A stretch of 64,000 nucleotides of DNA from Pukyongia sp963768085 (GCA_963768085.1 CAVYGO010000003.1:62001-126000), one strand, 5' to 3'. Positions 26,343-34,603 are shown, numbered from the stretch's first letter. Notes: a model not told the origin generated them from the sequence alone. A program made the numbers and translations.

Positions 26343-26618
26343 ATGGCTTTAAAAATTCAACCACTCTCAGACCGGGTTTTGGTAGAACCACAGGCAGCCG
26401 AATCAAAAACTGCTTCTGGGTTATATATTCCAGACTCTGCTAAAGAAAAACCTCAGCAAGGAAAAGTTGTGGCTGTTGGAAAAGGTAAAAAAGATCACGA
26501 CATGACTGTTAAAGTTGGTGATGTTGTTCTGTACGGGAAGTATTCCGGAAGTGAATTAAAATTGGATGGTAAAGACTACCTCATCATGCGGGAGGACGAT
26601 ATTCTCGCGATTATTTAA
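26343..26618 (+). CDS. groES: Co-chaperonin GroES
   Basis: 91 residues. IQPLSDRVLVEPQAAESKTASGLYIPDSAKEKPQQGKVVAVG is the classic Hsp10 start with its mobile loop, and YLIMREDDILAII is the conserved end. It forms the heptameric lid on GroEL. The gene is 45 bp before groEL in the same direction. No CIRCE element (TTAGCACTC-N9-GAGTGCTAA) is seen in the 100-bp upstream region, so HrcA control is not indicated. Confidence 0.96.
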   Translation: MALKIQPLSDRVLVEPQAAESKTASGLYIPDSAKEKPQQGKVVAVGKGKKDHDMTVKVGDVVLYGKYSGSELKLDGKDYLIMREDDILAII

Positions 26619-26663
26619 TCTATTCAGAAAATTAACTGAGAGTAAAATTCAAAACAAAAAATC

Positions 26664-28295
26664 ATGGCAAAAGATATAAAATTTGATGTAGAAGCGCGGG
26701 ACAGTATTAAACGCGGCGTAGATGCATTGGCAAATGCGGTTAAAGTAACATTAGGTCCTAAAGGTCGAAATGTAATTATCAGCAAATCATTTGGTGCTCC
26801 TCAGGTAACCAAAGATGGTGTGACCGTAGCCAAAGAAATAGAACTGGAGGACGGACTTGAGAATATGGGTGCACAAATGGTGAAAGAAGTAGCTTCCAAA
26901 ACCAATGATCTTGCAGGGGACGGAACTACTACCGCTACCGTACTGGCCCAGGCTATTGTAAAAGAAGGGCTAAAGAACGTTGCAGCTGGTGCTAATCCAA
27001 TGGATCTTAAACGTGGTATAGACGCGGCGGTATCCGCGATCACCAAAGATCTGGAGAAACAATCGACCAAGGTTGGAAGTTCCACCGAAAAAATAAAGCA
27101 AATTGCCGTAATCTCCTCGAATAATGATGAGCAAATTGGTGACTTGATCGCCAAGGCTTTCGAGAAAGTAGGAAAAGAGGGAGTGATCACCGTGGAAGAA
27201 GCCAAAGGAACGGAAACTTATGTTGACGTGGTAGAAGGTATGCAATTCGATCGAGGATATCTATCTCCTTATTTCGTAACGGACAGTGAAAAAATGCTTA
27301 CCGAACTTGAAAATCCGATGATATTGTTGTTCGACAAGAAGATCTCATCTATGAAAGATCTGCTACCCGTGCTCGAGCCGGTTGCACAGCAAGGAAAGTC
27401 ATTGTTGATCGTTGCGGAAGATGTGGACGGAGAAGCACTTGCCACCTTAGTAGTGAACAAACTTCGTGGTTCTCTTAAAATAGCCGCAGTAAAAGCGCCC
27501 GGTTTTGGTGACCGCAGAAAGGCTATGCTAGAAGATCTCGCTATTCTTACCGGTGGAACCGTTATTTCTGAAGAACGTGGTTTCACACTTGAGAACGCAA
27601 CTCCGGAAATGCTGGGATCTGCAGAGACTGTCACCATCGATAAAGACAATACAACTATTGTGAACGGAGCCGGAAAGAAGACAGATATCCAGACTCGTGT
27701 GGGACAGATCAAATCACAGATAGAAACCACTACTTCCGATTATGACCGTGAAAAACTACAGGAGCGTCTGGCTAAACTGGCCGGAGGTGTTGCAGTTCTA
27801 TATGTAGGAGCTGCGAGTGAAGTAGAAATGAAAGAAAAGAAAGACCGTGTGGACGATGCGCTTCACGCTACTCGTGCAGCGGTGGAAGAAGGAATTGTTC
27901 TGGGCGGTGGTGTTGCACTGCTGCGTGCGAAAACAGTACTGGAAAAACTTACAACAGACACCATGGATGAGACCACGGGTATCCAGATCGTGGCAAGAGC
28001 GATCGAGTCGCCTCTGCGCACCATCGTTGAAAATGCCGGAGGAGAAGGATCTGTAGTTGTAAATAAAGTTACTGAAGGCAAGAAAAATTTTGGTTACGAT
28101 GCCAAATCAGATCAATATGTCGATATGATTAAGGCCGGTATTATCGATCCTAAGAAGGTAACACGAATCGCACTTGAGAATGCAGCCTCTGTGGCAGGCA
28201 TGATACTGACTACGGAATGTGCCCTGGTCGATATTAAAGAAGACAGTCCTGCAATGCCTCCAATGGGAGGTGGCGGAATGCCCGGAATGATGTAA
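26664..28295 (+). CDS. groEL: Chaperonin GroEL
   Basis: 543 residues, full length. MAKDIKFDVEARDSIKRGVDALANAVKVTLGPKGRNV is followed by the ATP-binding GDGTTTATVLAQ near residue 86. The apical domain contains MQFDRGYLSPYFVTD, and the flexible glycine/methionine tail (MGGGGMPGMM) is present. It forms the double-ring folding chamber with GroES. A symmetric terminator follows 20 bases after the stop. Confidence 0.97.
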   Translation: MAKDIKFDVEARDSIKRGVDALANAVKVTLGPKGRNVIISKSFGAPQVTKDGVTVAKEIELEDGLENMGAQMVKEVASKTNDLAGDGTTTATVLAQAIVKEGLKNVAAGANPMDLKRGIDAAVSAITKDLEKQSTKVGSSTEKIKQIAVISSNNDEQIGDLIAKAFEKVGKEGVITVEEAKGTETYVDVVEGMQFDRGYLSPYFVTDSEKMLTELENPMILLFDKKISSMKDLLPVLEPVAQQGKSLLIVAEDVDGEALATLVVNKLRGSLKIAAVKAPGFGDRRKAMLEDLAILTGGTVISEERGFTLENATPEMLGSAETVTIDKDNTTIVNGAGKKTDIQTRVGQIKSQIETTTSDYDREKLQERLAKLAGGVAVLYVGAASEVEMKEKKDRVDDALHATRAAVEEGIVLGGGVALLRAKTVLEKLTTDTMDETTGIQIVARAIESPLRTIVENAGGEGSVVVNKVTEGKKNFGYDAKSDQYVDMIKAGIIDPKKVTRIALENAASVAGMILTTECALVDIKEDSPAMPPMGGGGMPGMM

Positions 28296-28314
28296 ATCAG
28301 TTAATTTTGAAAAT

Positions 28315-28349
28315 TAAAAAAGCCTTTGCATATGCAAAGGCTTTTTTTG
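28315..28349. terminator. Bidirectional terminator between groEL and the HMA gene
   Basis: An 11-bp perfectly self-complementary stem (28321-28342) is flanked by an A run on the left and seven T on the right, so it can act in both directions: for groEL on the plus strand and for the convergent HMA-protein operon on the minus strand. Confidence 0.88.
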
Positions 28350-28364
28350 TGTTATATGGTAATT

Positions 28365-28727
28365 CTAATTATCATTCTTATGATCTTCCTGAACTGCCAG
28401 ATCTCTATATCTGCAGCAATCATGGACCGATAGATAAGCTTCCTCAGTGGCTTTTATGGCCTTTGTATCGTGGCCTACTGCCGCAATATTCTCCTGTATG
28501 GATCTTAAGTTAGTCTTGCGTTCGTCGTAAATAAGGCTTAGATCGTGAGTTTCAATACTCCAGACAGCCGATTTAACTCCTTTGGTTCTAATCGCCGCTT
28601 TTTCAATTCGCTCTTTACACATGCCACATACACCGTCCACTTCAATCACAGCGCGAGCGCTCTTATTCTGACCATAGGTGGCAGCAATCGTAAAAAACAC
28701 TAGGGTAACTACTAATAATCGTTTCAT
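28365..28727 (-). CDS. Periplasmic heavy-metal-associated (HMA) domain protein
   Basis: 120 residues from the ATG at 28727 (MKRLLVVTLVFFTI), giving a signal peptide that ends near TYGQ. The single HMA fold has VDGVCGMCKERIEKAA, where CGMC is the metal site, and ends with ENIAAVGHDTKAIKA. Two extra cysteines (DCCRYRD) near the C-terminus follow a histidine. It should bind Cu(I) or a similar soft metal in the periplasm. A longer upstream start would overlap the receptor gene and is not favoured. Last gene of the copper-type cluster, 1 bp after the TonB-dependent receptor. Confidence 0.83.
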   Translation of the reverse strand: MKRLLVVTLVFFTIAATYGQNKSARAVIEVDGVCGMCKERIEKAAIRTKGVKSAVWSIETHDLSLIYDERKTNLRSIQENIAAVGHDTKAIKATEEAYLSVHDCCRYRDLAVQEDHKNDN

Positions 28728-28728
28728 T

Positions 28729-30966
28729 TTATTCAATTTTAAAACGTAATCCTGAGTAATACATACTACCAAAGATCGGACCATAAACAAATGTTGTATC
28801 GAAAGCCGGATCGAAAGGGTTTTGAGCTGAAACTATGGGATTACTTTGTTTAACATTGGTTATATTTTCGCCCCCTATGTATATTTCAAATGTAGGAGAA
28901 AAAACCTTAGTAACCTGAATATTTAACGTTCCTACTGTAGGAGAATAGTCCGGAAGCCTGAATTGCTGCGGGTTTCCAGCCGTTGAAGGATACCGCTGCT
29001 CCCCTAACCAGTTGTAGGTAGCATCGAACTTCCACTGAGCACCATTTTCCTTCAAATTCGTCTCCGCTGAAACATTCGCGAAGATGCGATGATTGGGCGT
29101 TAAGGGCTTATCAAGCACCCCGTTCCTGTACGCTGTTTTAACATCGTAGTATTTATACGCCAGGCGTATTGCCATATTTTCAAGGACATCATAGTTAAAT
29201 TCTGCCTGAAAGTTATTCGCATAGCTACTACCCTTTAGGTTGTAAAATGCAATTTCACGCGGATTTTCCCAATCTACAACCACTTGATTCTTAAAATCGG
29301 TTCTGTAAAAATCAAAGGTCACATCTGCTTTTTTTCCGAAGAGATTAAACCCCTGCAAATAAGAAATACCGTAATTCCAGGCTATTTCGGGATCTAATCC
29401 ATAAATATTCCCACCTTCATCTAAAATCACTATATCACGGGAAGACGCAAAGAACTTTTGGTTTTCGGTAAAAATGTTTGCCGAACGTTTACCCCGACCT
29501 ACTGAAAAACGGAGCGCCGATTTCTCCCAAGGCGTATATCGTACATGTAATCTTGGTGTCATGAATGTGCCTAACAGGTTATGCCGATCGATGCGAACCC
29601 CCATCGTAGCGTTTAGATTCCCCAGATTGTCATAAGCATATTCGAAAAACGCTCCTACCGAGTTCTCATTTCTTTCGAAATTCGTGTTATTCACTAACTC
29701 CTTGTAGGCGTCATAAGTATAACTCAATCCTGTTTTGATCTTATGTCGGGAATCACCTATTATACTGTTATACAGTAGGTTGGCATAGATGCTGTTGTGT
29801 TCAATATTATATCGATTGAATCCGAAATAAGATTCCTGGTCATGATCACTGTAAGCTAATTGAATTCCCGCACTTTGGTAGGGAATATCCGGATTCACAT
29901 AACCGAATTTCACTGAACTTTCGATCCTTCTGGTATCGATCTCGCTACCCCAGGCATTTTGGGTGAATTTATCGGTTTTCGGATCAAAGTCCAGCTGTCC
30001 TGTTTGCTTCTCATCATCCAAATATCGAATATTGAAAAAACTCACAAAACCATTCTCAGTATCGGTGTATTGCCATCGGTTCATTACGTTGATCTGTTGG
30101 GCAAGCGGTGCATCGAGAAAACCATCATCATTCCTGTCGAATTTAGTATCCCTCAGATTGCCGTGTAAATACAAGCCCGTACTCCAGCGATCACTGACTC
30201 TCGTATTGAGGTGGGTGTTTAACTCCAACCTCCCGTTCATAGAACCATACGCATTCACAAATAGCTTATCGTCCAGAGAAGGTTTTTGTAACTCTGCATT
30301 GATCTGGCCGGTGATACTTTCAAAACCATTGGTCACACTACCTGCTCCTTTGGTAATTTGTATGCTCTCCACCCAGGTGCCCGGAATAAAACTGAGTCCA
30401 TAGGCCTGGGAAGCACCTCGAATTGAGGGTACATTTTCGGTAGTAATTAAAATATACGGACTGGTAAGCCCCAACATTTTTATTTGTCGGGTTCCGGATA
30501 TTGCATCAGCGAAATTAACATCGATGGAAGGATTGGTTTCAAAACTTTCAGAAAGATTACAGCAGGCGGCTTTCAACAATTCAGCACTACTTACATTGAT
30601 CACATTCTGCGATTTTAAGTAAGAGGTTGCGCTGGATTTCCGCCTGGACTTTACCACTACTTCACCCAAATCGCTTTTCAATTTAAGTTGGTGTCTTATC
30701 GGCCCGGGCTCCGAAACAGTAAGTGTATCCGTTTGATAACCTACATAGCTAATCACTAATTTCTCATATTCTTCCTCATAAGTAATCGTGAAATTCCCAT
30801 CAAAATCGGTGATCGTTCCAACTGTCGTATCCAGCCAATACACGCTGGCACCTTCAAGACCTACTACTTTGTTCTCGTCGTTTAACTCTACTATGGTACC
30901 CTCAATTTGCACCTGGGCAAACGTCCAAACCGGTAGCAACAACACTATCAAGACTAGCTTTTTCAT
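28729..30966 (-). CDS. TonB-dependent receptor, putative metal uptake
   Basis: 745 residues: signal peptide (residues 1-17, ending FAQ), a carboxypeptidase-D-regulatory-like beta domain (VQIEGTIVELNDENKVVGLEGASVYWLDTT), then a plug domain and a 22-strand barrel ending in YYSGLRFKIE with the aromatic C-terminus. The plug has the unusual pair ELLKAACCNLSESFETN, a vicinal Cys-Cys in the TonB-facing plug, and GTRQIKMLGL. The neighbours are HMA proteins, so copper or a copper chelate is the likely cargo; this is inferred from context. It is 1 bp from the HMA gene and overlaps the HMA-MauE gene by 4 bp. Confidence 0.88.
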   Translation of the reverse strand: MKKLVLIVLLLPVWTFAQVQIEGTIVELNDENKVVGLEGASVYWLDTTVGTITDFDGNFTITYEEEYEKLVISYVGYQTDTLTVSEPGPIRHQLKLKSDLGEVVVKSRRKSSATSYLKSQNVINVSSAELLKAACCNLSESFETNPSIDVNFADAISGTRQIKMLGLTSPYILITTENVPSIRGASQAYGLSFIPGTWVESIQITKGAGSVTNGFESITGQINAELQKPSLDDKLFVNAYGSMNGRLELNTHLNTRVSDRWSTGLYLHGNLRDTKFDRNDDGFLDAPLAQQINVMNRWQYTDTENGFVSFFNIRYLDDEKQTGQLDFDPKTDKFTQNAWGSEIDTRRIESSVKFGYVNPDIPYQSAGIQLAYSDHDQESYFGFNRYNIEHNSIYANLLYNSIIGDSRHKIKTGLSYTYDAYKELVNNTNFERNENSVGAFFEYAYDNLGNLNATMGVRIDRHNLLGTFMTPRLHVRYTPWEKSALRFSVGRGKRSANIFTENQKFFASSRDIVILDEGGNIYGLDPEIAWNYGISYLQGFNLFGKKADVTFDFYRTDFKNQVVVDWENPREIAFYNLKGSSYANNFQAEFNYDVLENMAIRLAYKYYDVKTAYRNGVLDKPLTPNHRIFANVSAETNLKENGAQWKFDATYNWLGEQRYPSTAGNPQQFRLPDYSPTVGTLNIQVTKVFSPTFEIYIGGENITNVKQSNPIVSAQNPFDPAFDTTFVYGPIFGSMYYSGLRFKIE

Positions 30967-31700
30967 AATGAGAATGTTTTAAGGATCATGAAAAATGCCA
31001 TAAGGATCATGATCGTGTTTTCAATAAACGTAGCCTCGGTCATTGGTAACTTGAGAGCTGTCCCTAAACAAGCGCAAGTTATCTTTTGTTTACCGAGTAA
31101 AGATCGGGATACTCCAACCGTAGTAATGCCCAGAACAAGAATGGTCGCCACTAGAGCGATTCCAATTTCCAGGCGCATCAGGAACATGAGACCCAGGGCG
31201 ATTTCGATAAAAGGATACAACCAGCCATAAGCTGGAACTGCCTTTGCTAACGGATCGTACATCCTGAAAGAATCCCGGAATCCTTTAAGATCCAATATTT
31301 TAAAGAAGCTGAAAACAATAAAGAACAAGCCCATGAAGTCCAGCATCATATCATCCATATTCCAGGAAGTGTGGTTCAATAAAACCGTGGTCGCCATCAG
31401 ATAACCGAAGATCAGAAATAAAGGTTGCAACTGCTGAAATTTAGTTTTGTCCGCTGATGGTACCAGATCTAAATTTTGTTCCAACGGACCACCTTTTTCT
31501 ATTTCGGCAATCGTGTATTTTGAAGACAGCACCTGCTGTAACTCAGTCGTGGAGATATGGCGATCCATACGAACAACTGCGTTACCTTTCTCAAGGTTCA
31601 CTTCAGTGTTCCGTATCCCTGTCACAGAATTAAGTGCCTGCTCAACCGATGCCTTGCATCCTTCGCAGGTCATACCAGTAATTGTATATGTATGTTTCAT
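30963..31700 (-). CDS. HMA domain fused to a MauE/DoxX-type membrane protein
   Basis: 245 residues. The N-terminal HMA domain (residues 1-66) has ITGMTCEGCKASVEQAL with the GMTCxxC metal site. A linker follows, then four membrane helices (about 92-108, 115-135, 160-185 and 220-243) of the MauE/DoxX redox type. A Cys-Ala-Cys pair lies in KQKITCACLGTAL before the last helix. This fusion could take Cu(I) and pass electrons or metal through a dithiol across the inner membrane. It overlaps the receptor gene by 4 bp and lies 1 bp from the lipoprotein gene upstream. Confidence 0.8.
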   Translation of the reverse strand: MKHTYTITGMTCEGCKASVEQALNSVTGIRNTEVNLEKGNAVVRMDRHISTTELQQVLSSKYTIAEIEKGGPLEQNLDLVPSADKTKFQQLQPLFLIFGYLMATTVLLNHTSWNMDDMMLDFMGLFFIVFSFFKILDLKGFRDSFRMYDPLAKAVPAYGWLYPFIEIALGLMFLMRLEIGIALVATILVLGITTVGVSRSLLGKQKITCACLGTALKLPMTEATFIENTIMILMAFFMILKTFSL

Positions 31701-31701
31701 C

Positions 31702-32424
31702 TTACTGCTGTTTAGGCAACTTGAGTGTCATATACTCTCCTAGTATGAGATCATCCAGGTGTCCGGCTATTTTCTGATTCTTTGCATTGAAATGCATATG
31801 CCAGTTGGCATCGTGATGGGTGTATATCCCTTTGTGGTCTTTCGAATAGAAACCCAAAATTTCCACATCTTCCTCCACTACAATTCCATTTAAGCCGGAC
31901 TGGATATGTGCTTCCCTGGAATGATTTGTGTTGTTCGCATCCCAGTCTACTATATGCCAATTGATCTTTCGCACGTATCCTTCAATCATAAAAGGAAATG
32001 GTTGCGAAGTATCGACCCCTGCTTTTACAGCGGTGTATTCAAGAAAATTCTCGAACTGCTTTAGGGTTAGAATCGCTTTTGGAATAGATATTTCCTGCCA
32101 TTCGGGGACCTGTGTATACACTAATAAGGCGGCATTCGCGGTAAAATTTTTATCAAGAGCTAACATCTCGGGTGTAACTCGGCTGTTAACTGGCTGAGAA
32201 TTGAAAATCTGGATTTCTCCTTTCAATCCTGCCATAGCGCCCAGGGCATAAAGATTAGGAATTTCTTTGAGTTCGTCCAACCTGATATTAGAATCGAGTT
32301 TGCCGCTCATAATATCTTTAAGCGCTCCGGCATATTTAATTCCTTCTACAGAATCAGATGTATCTTGCTTACAACTTTGAAACGATAGTAGAGTAACTGC
32401 TATAATTGCTAATAATATTTTCAT
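31702..32424 (-). CDS. Alpha-acetolactate decarboxylase-like lipoprotein
   Basis: 240 residues with a lipoprotein signal (FQSC, Cys18). The body follows the acetolactate decarboxylase family: SGKLDSNIRLDELKEIPNLYALGAMAGLKGEIQIFNS corresponds to the N-terminal sheet, and EILGFYSKDHKGIY, NWHMHFNAKNQKIAGHL near 205-225 to the zinc site (HxH and a third His in GH). The classical enzyme is cytoplasmic and makes acetoin; a lipid-anchored periplasmic form inside a metal-uptake operon suggests another job, perhaps metal binding. Start at ATG 32424. One base from the HMA-MauE gene. Fold call good, function open. Confidence 0.75.
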   Translation of the reverse strand: MKILLAIIAVTLLSFQSCKQDTSDSVEGIKYAGALKDIMSGKLDSNIRLDELKEIPNLYALGAMAGLKGEIQIFNSQPVNSRVTPEMLALDKNFTANAALLVYTQVPEWQEISIPKAILTLKQFENFLEYTAVKAGVDTSQPFPFMIEGYVRKINWHIVDWDANNTNHSREAHIQSGLNGIVVEEDVEILGFYSKDHKGIYTHHDANWHMHFNAKNQKIAGHLDDLILGEYMTLKLPKQQ

Positions 32425-32574
32425 GATTTTATATTTTATCTGAATGTATCGCTGACTTCATCTGCATTTTCATTATACATTCGGAATGATTTGACTTATT
32501 TTAAACCTGATGATCATTCTAAAAAGTGAATGTCACTAATTTGAGGTCGAAAGTACAACCCTATTTAAATAAAA

Positions 32575-32985
32575 TCAAATTAGGAAAGTGTCATATAGTA
32601 CCTGAAGATCCCTTTCAAGGGGTGGTGGGCTATAATCCTTATAGAAATCAAAGTTTTCCGAGTAATTCTCTACCTGGAATAAAACGAATACTGAAATAAA
32701 GGCAAAAGTAAAGTTCTCATCCGGGTTGAACTCGAAAGAAGCTTTTGCGAATGTATCATCTGTATCCACCTTGGTGTATTGATTATCACAACAGCTATGT
32801 TCATCGGCTTCATCATCGCAGCCCGGTAATTCCATTGCCATGCCACATGAAAGGTCCTTTTCTCCCAGGGTGATTTCCGACAGCATTTCATATTCGCCAC
32901 AATAGTGCTGAGCATAAGCAACACCACTGCTGCTCGCAAGCATTAAAATTGATAGAAATATAGAAATTATCTTATGCATATCCAT
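32575..32985 (-). CDS. HYC_CC_PP family protein
   Basis: 136 residues with a signal peptide (to about AYAQ, residue 26). It shows the three marks of this Bacteroidota family in order: HYCG at 27-30, SCCD near 69 and SPPPLERDLQVL near the C-terminus, with an extra cysteine pair in LSCGMAMELPGCDD. The acidic, Cys/Met/His-rich middle suits soft-metal binding. The start may be ATG 32985 or the next Met at 32979. It is separated from the ALDC-like gene by 150 bp and from the DUF3347 gene by 49 bp. Exact function unknown; context suggests copper handling. Confidence 0.82.
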   Translation of the reverse strand: MDMHKIISIFLSILMLASSSGVAYAQHYCGEYEMLSEITLGEKDLSCGMAMELPGCDDEADEHSCCDNQYTKVDTDDTFAKASFEFNPDENFTFAFISVFVLFQVENYSENFDFYKDYSPPPLERDLQVLYDTFLI

Positions 32986-33034
32986 TCAAAATTAATTGAT
33001 TCCACTTGAGAATGACCTAAATTTGAGTTAAAGT

Positions 33035-33580
33035 TCATTCAATAATGGAATCTATCCTTCCGCAACGGTACATCTTGTCACCAAAATACGGATTTGCTAT
33101 TTCTTTGCTCTCACTCAACCAGTATGCCCCTGTATTCTTGAAAGCCATCGGACAATATTGTTTATAAACTTTTCCCGTATCGAGAGCATCTTTTAACATC
33201 CCTTCAACTGCATTAGTAACCCCAACGAAGGCAGAACGCTGCGCTTCTATAGCATTGGTGTCGGCGATTTTCTGCACGGCCTTCATTGCTGATTCGGCAA
33301 CGCCTTGATTTGCAAAAGCTGTCATGAGCTTGGATGCGGCAGAAGATGCGGCAGTAGCGTCGGTATTAATTAAACCCGTTTTCAGGTCTACATAGGCCGA
33401 AAATATAGCAGTTAACTTTTCATCTTTAAAACTCGCCTCTATGTCCCCTGCCTTGTGCTCAAATTTGGTTTCAACAGTTTTTACTTCAGGTTCCATCGCT
33501 TCTGATTTCTTCTTACCATCGGCGCAAGAAACAAGCACAACAGATGTCACAAGAATGAGGGTATATATTATTCTATTCAT
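33035..33580 (-). CDS. DUF3347 domain-containing lipoprotein
   Basis: 181 residues from the ATG at 33580 (MNRIIYTLILVTSVVLVSC), a lipoprotein signal. A charged linker is followed by the DUF3347 helical domain: LTAIFSAYVDLKTGLINTDATAASSAASKLMTAF, IEAQRSAFVGVTNAV and the signature YCPMAFKNTGAYWLSESKEIANPYFGDKMYRCG. The same domain is found at the C-terminus of CusB-like copper adaptors in Bacteroidota, and the Cys/Met/His signature probably holds metal. A -7 element TATATTTG lies 19 bp upstream. Probable first gene of the copper-type cluster. Confidence 0.85.
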   Translation of the reverse strand: MNRIIYTLILVTSVVLVSCADGKKKSEAMEPEVKTVETKFEHKAGDIEASFKDEKLTAIFSAYVDLKTGLINTDATAASSAASKLMTAFANQGVAESAMKAVQKIADTNAIEAQRSAFVGVTNAVEGMLKDALDTGKVYKQYCPMAFKNTGAYWLSESKEIANPYFGDKMYRCGRIDSIIE

Positions 33581-33598
33581 AATGTAAACTTTGGAGTA

Positions 33599-33606
33599 CA
33601 AATATA
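33599..33606 (-). promoter_or_regulatory. -7 promoter element of the DUF3347 gene
   Basis: The minus strand reads TATATTTG, an exact TAnnTTTG match, in the short gap between the XrtF partner gene and the DUF3347 gene. It suggests that the copper-type cluster starts its own transcript here. Confidence 0.5.
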
Positions 33607-33611
33607 CACTG

Positions 33612-34037
33612 CTAACTTCGCTTGTGAAAGTAAAATGCGGGTAATAGCAATAACAGGAACAGCGGTTGAATGAGAAATCTTCTCACATAGAACAATGCCA
33701 TATGGCTGCCGGCTTCGGAAGTATATATCAGAATCACAAAAGCAACGAAGAATACCAGGTATAGGCCCGTAAACAGGAATCCGGATATCCTTATAATATT
33801 TCTATTTCTGAAAACGATCCACAGGATAACCATAGAAATTATGCTGTTCATCGTATATCGAAGTGTTATATGGAAAAATAGTCTCCCATTACTCATTTCG
33901 GGTAGTGAATGGGTTGTGTGGTCTGTTTTAAAAAAGATGATCAGGGGATCATAAAATATGTCATTGGCGAATTGTCTGATTAGCACCAATCCACAAACGC
34001 ATGCAATAATCAATACTATTTTTACCCACTTACTCAT
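33612..34037 (-). CDS. Exosortase F system-associated membrane protein
   Basis: 141 residues with four membrane helices (about 5-22, 58-77, 84-105 and 120-135). The sequence LIRQFANDIFYDPLIIFFKTD near 20-40 is the conserved face of the small XrtF-associated family. It overlaps the xrtF gene by 8 bp, so the two are made together. Its role is unknown; it may assist the exosortase in the inner membrane. Confidence 0.82.
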   Translation of the reverse strand: MSKWVKIVLIIACVCGLVLIRQFANDIFYDPLIIFFKTDHTTHSLPEMSNGRLFFHITLRYTMNSIISMVILWIVFRNRNIIRISGFLFTGLYLVFFVAFVILIYTSEAGSHMALFYVRRFLIQPLFLLLLLPAFYFHKRS

Positions 34038-34578
34038 CTTCCTTCACAATTTTTAGCATCCGTATCCAGATCATCCAGAGGATAAATACCATGCCATAGA
34101 TAAATCCCGGAAAAACAACTCCATGCAGCAATTCTTTCTGTTCCGGGTATTCGTACAGGGTAATGGCAAGAATTACAATGCGGAGTATATTCACCGCATA
34201 AATGAGTACCGCACCCGCCAAAATAAATAACAGGGTCTTTTTTATGGTTTCGGCAAAAGCAATGACAAAGGCGATAAACAGAATGATAATACTTACTGCA
34301 TTACACCCTTCGATGATTCTGGCGAGAAATTTATCCTCTACAAACAATTGCATAGTAGGGTTGGTTGGATCCGCTACCACCCTGGCAGTATAACCCAGAC
34401 TGTTGATTAAGTCACTACTCTGCTTCGCTACGAGATGCGTAATAATATCCGGAGGATATTTGGTCCCCACTGAAAATTTGAGGTATATCCAATAAAACAC
34501 ACTAAATACAAAATAAGTTCCCAGGAACAGTCCAATGAATCTGAGGACGGGTTTATATTTAATTAAAAGTGCTCGCAA
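34030..34578 (-). CDS. xrtF: Exosortase family protein XrtF
   Basis: 182 residues with about five membrane helices. The exosortase triad is visible: Cys92 in IIEGCNAVS, Arg133 in NILRI and His152 in LLHG. Exosortases are transpeptidase-like membrane enzymes that cleave sorting tails such as PEP-CTERM and couple proteins to surface polymer. XrtF is the short flavobacterial form, for which no target signal is visible here. It is paired with its associated protein downstream (8-bp overlap) and divergent from a GAF-domain gene. A -7 element TATTTTTG lies 18-25 bp upstream. Confidence 0.87.
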   Translation of the reverse strand: MRALLIKYKPVLRFIGLFLGTYFVFSVFYWIYLKFSVGTKYPPDIITHLVAKQSSDLINSLGYTARVVADPTNPTMQLFVEDKFLARIIEGCNAVSIIILFIAFVIAFAETIKKTLLFILAGAVLIYAVNILRIVILAITLYEYPEQKELLHGVVFPGFIYGMVFILWMIWIRMLKIVKEDE

Positions 34579-34595
34579 ATGGTTTTGGTTTTTAA

Positions 34596-34603
34596 CAAAA
34601 ATA
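34596..34603 (-). promoter_or_regulatory. -7 promoter element of xrtF
   Basis: The minus strand reads TATTTTTG (TAnnTTTG), with TTTTTG about 16 bases upstream as a possible -33. On the opposite strand TTGG (34617) and TACATTTA (34640) could serve the divergent GAF gene. Confidence 0.45.
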
